Assembly: GCA_031411335.1 (NCBI GenBank)
Contig: JANOAX010000003.1
Location: 1-29,091, forward strand
Reading direction: 5' to 3'
Origin: JAJTFW01 sp031411335
Lineage (GTDB): Bacteria; Bacteroidota; Bacteroidia; AKYH767-A; OLB10
DNA length: 29,091 bases
The notes below the pieces were generated by a model. That model was not told the DNA's origin. It saw nothing but the letters and a program-made list of their open reading frames with translations, and did not search any database. Every line of letters begins with the position of its first letter. Position 1 is the stretch's first letter. Of this stretch, positions 25,601 through 29,091 are shown piece after piece. The position numbers and the translations under genes were made by a program.

Positions 25601-27547
25601 ATGAATTACGCTGAAGCCGAAAAATTTGTGTTGGATTATCTCCATAAAAACTTGGCGACGACCATTCATTACCATCATGTTTTTCATACTGAAAATGTAA
25701 TCAAATCTTCAGAGCGTCTTTGTTTGCTTGAAAAACTCGATGAAGAATCATCGCTATTAATAAAAACCGCTGCTCTTTTTCACGATACCGGATTTGTAAC
25801 TCAATACGAAAAGAACGAACCCGTGGGAGCTACATTCGCGGAAAAACATTTACCTGCTTTCGGATACGACACTGCACAGATTGAGATCATAAAAGATCTC
25901 ATTTTAGCTACCGACACATCCAAACAACCACAAGGACTCTTTCATAAAATTATTCGTGATGCCGACTTAGATTATATAGGCAGAGTCGATTTTTTTTCCA
26001 TTTCACAATTACTCCGACAAGAATTATTAGAACACGGGAAAGCCATTAAATTAGTGGAATGGTACGCCCTCGAAAAAGAATTTTTGGAGAACCATGTTTA
26101 TTTTACGGATGCTGCCTATGCACTTCGAAACAAAGGAAAATTAAATAACCTCGAAGAAATAAAAGCACTCTTAAGAGAGTCATCTGGAAATCATGGCTTG
26201 ATTGACATGACGGATATGAATGCTCAAATGCTGGGAGAAGATCGAAAGCATTTGGTTTCTCTTTTAGGTAGAACGAGTTTATTCAAATCCGCCGACCTCA
26301 AACTTCTTGAACATATTGCAAAGGTTGTTGATCGAATTCATCTAAAAGAAAACGAACCCTTATTCAAAAAAGGGGATGCAGGAGAAAGCATGTACATCAT
26401 TGAATCGGGAACGCTTCGAGTACACGATGGATCCATCATCTTTGCTGTTTTGAAACATGGAGAATATTTTGGTGAAGCGTCAATCATTGACAATTCCCCA
26501 CGTACGGCATCGGTTTCAGCTGCATCAGATGCTATCATTTTACGAATAGGTGAAAAAGATTTCTTTAGCTTACTGGGATCGCATCCTTCGATGAATCGAA
26601 TGTTGATGAAAGAACTCATCAACCGACTCCGCAATCAAAATAATGCAGTTGTAGATGAATATAAAAGTCGAGAGCAAAAATTAACAGAGCTTGTTGAATT
26701 ACGCACTCGTCAAATTGTGGAAGAAAAGAAAAACGTTGAGCAGAAATCGAAAGAGTTAGAACTCGCTTTAAAAGAATTACAAGAGACTCAACGTTTATTG
26801 ATTCATCACGAAAAGATGGCGTCGCTCGGACAATTAACATCGGGCATTGCGCATGAATTAATGAACCCCTTGAATTTTGTTAATAATTTTTCAGCGGTTT
26901 CATTAGAATTACTTCAGGAAGTTTCTGATCTCACTACTGACGAAGAAGCGAAAGAACTATGTACCGATCTCATCGGTAACCTTGAGCGCATCTCCATGCA
27001 CGGAATTCGTGCCAGCGAGATTGTAAAAAGTATGTCGGAGCATTCCACCAACTACGGGAAGGAACGCGAAGAAGTAAATATTAACGAGCTTATTGAAGAT
27101 GCAATTAAAGCTTCAAAAAATACATGGGATGCCGAATATCCCAATGAAAAAATTGCAATAACTTTAGATTTAAACGCAAGTCAGTTCAAAACCAAGGTCG
27201 TTTACGTCGACATTTTACGTATCATAATTAATGTACTTCGAAATGCTCGTTCGGCAGTGCATGATCAATTTTTAATTGATCCATCAAGTAAAGGTGAAAT
27301 CAATATTTCTACAGAAAACAACAACAATTCCATTCAAATATTTATTCGCGACAATGGTGTTGGAATTTCTAATGATATCGTTGAAAAAATATTTTTACCA
27401 TTTTTCACAACTCGTCCCACAGGAAAAGGGGTAGGATTAGGATTAAGCATCAGTCATCAAATAGCCAGCGCATATGGTGGTAATTTGGATTATGTTCCGG
27501 TTGAAAAGGGAGCGTGCTTTGTGGTTTCGATTCCGCTCGAGAAATAG
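25601..27547 (+). CDS. HD domain - cyclic-nucleotide-binding domain - histidine kinase fusion
   Basis: This 648-residue protein has no signal or membrane segment, so it is probably cytoplasmic. It starts with an HD-superfamily phosphohydrolase domain (1-195): metal ligands His29, the pair His61-Asp62 in LFHDTGF, and Asp122 in RDADLDYIG. A cyclic-nucleotide-binding domain follows (225-345) with the phosphate-binding cassette FGEASIIDNSPRTASV, including Arg301. A coiled coil (355-402) leads to an H-box with phospho-acceptor His418 (GIAHELMNPLNFV), an N-box (ILRIIINVLRNARSAV), G1 box DNGVGIS and G2 box GKGVGLGLSISHQ. It would sense a cyclic nucleotide and phosphorylate a response regulator not encoded here. 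The HD substrate is unknown. The adjacent PAS kinase converges on it. Confidence 0.92.
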   Translation: MNYAEAEKFVLDYLHKNLATTIHYHHVFHTENVIKSSERLCLLEKLDEESSLLIKTAALFHDTGFVTQYEKNEPVGATFAEKHLPAFGYDTAQIEIIKDLILATDTSKQPQGLFHKIIRDADLDYIGRVDFFSISQLLRQELLEHGKAIKLVEWYALEKEFLENHVYFTDAAYALRNKGKLNNLEEIKALLRESSGNHGLIDMTDMNAQMLGEDRKHLVSLLGRTSLFKSADLKLLEHIAKVVDRIHLKENEPLFKKGDAGESMYIIESGTLRVHDGSIIFAVLKHGEYFGEASIIDNSPRTASVSAASDAIILRIGEKDFFSLLGSHPSMNRMLMKELINRLRNQNNAVVDEYKSREQKLTELVELRTRQIVEEKKNVEQKSKELELALKELQETQRLLIHHEKMASLGQLTSGIAHELMNPLNFVNNFSAVSLELLQEVSDLTTDEEAKELCTDLIGNLERISMHGIRASEIVKSMSEHSTNYGKEREEVNINELIEDAIKASKNTWDAEYPNEKIAITLDLNASQFKTKVVYVDILRIIINVLRNARSAVHDQFLIDPSSKGEINISTENNNNSIQIFIRDNGVGISNDIVEKIFLPFFTTRPTGKGVGLGLSISHQIASAYGGNLDYVPVEKGACFVVSIPLEK

Positions 27548-27593
27548 ACTCGCTTCTTGAGAGTGGTGTTATCTCTTCGTTTACTATTCACAA

Positions 27594-27607
27594 GCTTCTA
27601 GCTTCTA
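27594..27607. repeat. Two-copy 7-bp tandem repeat
   Basis: GCTTCTA is repeated exactly twice, followed by GTA. It lies 46 bp downstream of the HD-CNB kinase. No function is apparent. Confidence 0.4.
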
Positions 27608-27657
27608 GTAGGTTAATTCGAATTGGATTATCTTACATCTCATGTCGTTTAGCAGAT

Positions 27658-27698
27658 TTGCGATGGGCGGGTTTTTACCACAAACCTGCCTATTGCAA
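27658..27698 (+). ncRNA. Conserved-looking 17-bp hairpin in the convergent gap
   Basis: TTGCGATGGGCGGGTTT (27658-27674) pairs with AAACCTGCCTATTGCAA (27682-27698) around a 7-nt loop. All 17 positions pair in a plus-strand RNA, three of them as G-U; on the minus strand those three would be A-C mismatches. The stem can be prolonged outward through a bulge by GCAG (27652-27655) and CTGC (27704-27707). No T tract follows on either strand. It may be a 3'-UTR element of the HD-CNB kinase, an intergenic repeat or a small RNA. Confidence 0.5.
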
Positions 27699-27749
27699 AT
27701 ATTCTGCAATATGTTGTGGCTATTTCCATGTCGTTCATCAGTCATTGTA

Positions 27750-29091
27750 TTACGCACTTTCGTCAAACATAATTTCGTCTGAACTACCTATTTTATATAA
27801 TGGTTTCTCAATGGGTAATGTAAAATAAAAAGATGAACCCTCGCCTTCAATACTTTCAACCCATATTTCACCACCATTTTTTTCTAAAAATCCTTTTACC
27901 AATAATAATCCAATTCCAGCACCCTTATCCTTTTTTCTTGCTTCTGAAAGAGTTTTCATTTGCGGTGTAAAAAGTCTTGCCATTATTTCGTTCGACATTC
28001 CAATTCCAGTGTCCTTAACCTGAACAATAACTTTGTCATCTTTGCTTTTTGCTGAAACAGTTATTGTCCCTCCATTTGCTGTATGTTTTAGAGCATTTGA
28101 AACGATATTTTGAATAATGGAAATTAACATTTTACTATCTGCAAATACAGTAGTATTCTCTTCAATTTCGTGATGAAGATTGATAGCGTTTATTGAAGCC
28201 GTTTCTTTTAAGGTTTCAAACACTTTATTAATGTATTCTGTTAGTTTTATTTTTGTAGGTGAAAATACCTCTGATGCGTATTTTATTCTCGCCCATTCTA
28301 CTAAATAGTCTAACATCTCTAGTTCATCAGTAGATGATTTGAAAAGTAAGTCGAGCATTTCCTGGACAGTATCCGGTTTCATTTTATGAAAATTTTCTTT
28401 CAAATATTTTGCTGTTCCAATAATAGATGAAAGAGGGCTTCTTAAGTCGTGTGAAAGTATGGCAAGAACACTCTCTTTATGTGTATTTAGTTCTTCTAAT
28501 TCCTTGACATATTTTTTTATAGCATCTTCTGATTGTTTCCTTTCTGTTAAGTCCCGCAAAATTTTTACATAACCCAACATCTCTCCATCTAAACCAGTGA
28601 GTGGAAAAACCAAGCCATAAGCATAAAAAAGGCTCGTGTCTTTAGCAATATGCCATCTATTATCTGTTGCTCTGCCTTCTTTTAAAGCTGTTTCGATTTC
28701 CCTTTGGGGAATACTATTTTTTTTGTCTTCTTCAGTAAATATTAAATCAAATTTCTGTCCAACAACTTCGTCTGTTTCGTAACCAAATATATTGGTCGAG
28801 CCAGAACTCCAACTATTTATGATTAATTCTTTGTCTAATGTAAAAATGGAATAATCTTGCAAACTGTCAATAATTTGGCTATAAAATTCAGCAGTTGGTA
28901 TATACCTACTTTTAAGAATATTAGGTATATCTTGTTTGTTTTCCATTGGACTTATTTTTAAATTTATAGTAAATATTAAATCAAATTTCTGTCCTACCAC
29001 TTCGTCTGTTTCGTAACCAAATATATTTGTCGAGCCAGAACTCCAACTATTTATGATGAATTCTTTGTCTAATGTAAAAATGGAATAATCT
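27750..29091 (-). CDS. PAS-domain sensor histidine kinase, partial at the window edge
   Basis: The reading frame ends at 27750 and stays open to the last base of the window. An internal ATG at 28946 (MENKQDIPNIL) is the alternative start and gives 398 residues. From that start there is a PAS domain (about 22-135: DYSIFTLDKELIINSW to YVKILRDLTERK). A short coiled coil leads to the phospho-acceptor His166 in ILSHDLRSPLSSIIG, an N-box (IISIIQNIVSNALKHT), a G1 box VKDTGIGMS and a G2 box KGAGIGLLLVKG. No membrane segment is seen, so it is likely cytoplasmic. Upstream of 28946 the frame encodes a near-copy of the first 40 PAS residues, so the full protein may carry a second, truncated PAS. No response regulator is adjacent. 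Confidence 0.85.
   Translation of the reverse strand, partial: DYSIFTLDKEFIINSWSSGSTNIFGYETDEVVGQKFDLIFTINLKISPMENKQDIPNILKSRYIPTAEFYSQIIDSLQDYSIFTLDKELIINSWSSGSTNIFGYETDEVVGQKFDLIFTEEDKKNSIPQREIETALKEGRATDNRWHIAKDTSLFYAYGLVFPLTGLDGEMLGYVKILRDLTERKQSEDAIKKYVKELEELNTHKESVLAILSHDLRSPLSSIIGTAKYLKENFHKMKPDTVQEMLDLLFKSSTDELEMLDYLVEWARIKYASEVFSPTKIKLTEYINKVFETLKETASINAINLHHEIEENTTVFADSKMLISIIQNIVSNALKHTANGGTITVSAKSKDDKVIVQVKDTGIGMSNEIMARLFTPQMKTLSEARKKDKGAGIGLLLVKGFLEKNGGEIWVESIEGEGSSFYFTLPIEKPLYKIGSSDEIMFDESA
28734..28857 (-). repeat. Direct repeat copy A inside the PAS kinase
   Basis: This 124-bp segment is repeated at 28968-29091 with an offset of 234 bp (78 codons) and four mismatches. It encodes the N-terminal half of the PAS domain, from DYSIFTLDKE to KFDLIFT. 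Confidence 0.9.
28968..29091 (-). repeat. Direct repeat copy B, reaching the window edge
   Basis: It matches 28734-28857 at 120 of 124 positions and is likely longer beyond the window. The similarity stops exactly after the LIFT codons, where copy B runs into INLKISP instead of EEDKKNS. Confidence 0.9.

Noticed and set aside
27514..27828. Plus-strand 104-codon frame between the kinases
   Set aside because: It overlaps the ends of both kinases, has low-complexity composition and no family resemblance, and covers the structured hairpin.
28968..29091. Terminal duplication as a mobile-element end
   Set aside because: The repeat is coding, in frame and limited to a PAS segment; no transposase or inverted repeat is present.

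Overview
The window looks like chromosomal DNA of a low-GC member of the Bacteroidota. Three large predicted secreted proteins end in type IX secretion (Por) C-terminal sorting domains. Several genes have TAnnTTTG-type -7 boxes, Shine-Dalgarno sequences are weak or absent, and a TonB-dependent receptor with an N-terminal carboxypeptidase-regulatory-like domain is present. Nothing indicates a plasmid or phage, and I see no rRNA, tRNA, CRISPR array or transposase.

Layout. (1) 36-11808, minus strand, is an export block: a T9SS protein broken by a one-base frameshift, a membrane-anchored penicillin-acylase-type Ntn hydrolase, a reprolysin-like zinc metalloprotease, and a 1708-residue GEVED/Ig-like surface protein. 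Hairpin terminators follow the last two. (2) 11904-14493, plus strand, is a thiamine-uptake unit: promoter, TPP riboswitch, a start-codon-sequestering hairpin and a TonB-dependent receptor. A perfect palindrome at 14503-14530 closes it. (3) 21448 to 14515, minus strand, is a probable long operon with ATGA overlaps: serS, TPR lipoprotein-like gene, DUF4286, rsmA, then a ligase-associated MBL exonuclease and an ATP-dependent DNA-ligase homologue. (4) 21514-25212, plus strand: purine nucleoside phosphorylase, a degenerate DUF2064 protein, a Glu/Leu/Phe/Val dehydrogenase and an MscS channel. (5) 25213-25600 is non-coding and holds two hairpins and a CT-rich repeat tract around a palindrome. (6) 25601-29091 has two convergent sensor kinases: a soluble HD-CNB-histidine kinase fusion on the plus strand and a PAS histidine kinase on the minus strand, whose 5' part contains a near-identical PAS duplication and runs off the window.

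The most notable points are as follows. The DNA-ligase homologue has an intact reading frame but has lost the catalytic lysine and other nucleotidyl-transfer residues, while staying translationally coupled to its exonuclease; it may be a pseudoenzyme. The TPP riboswitch assigns a substrate (thiamine) to an otherwise generic TonB receptor. The HD-CNB-kinase fusion may combine a phosphohydrolase, a cyclic-nucleotide sensor and a kinase in one chain. A 3'-UTR hairpin at 27658-27698 is kept by G-U pairs on one strand only.
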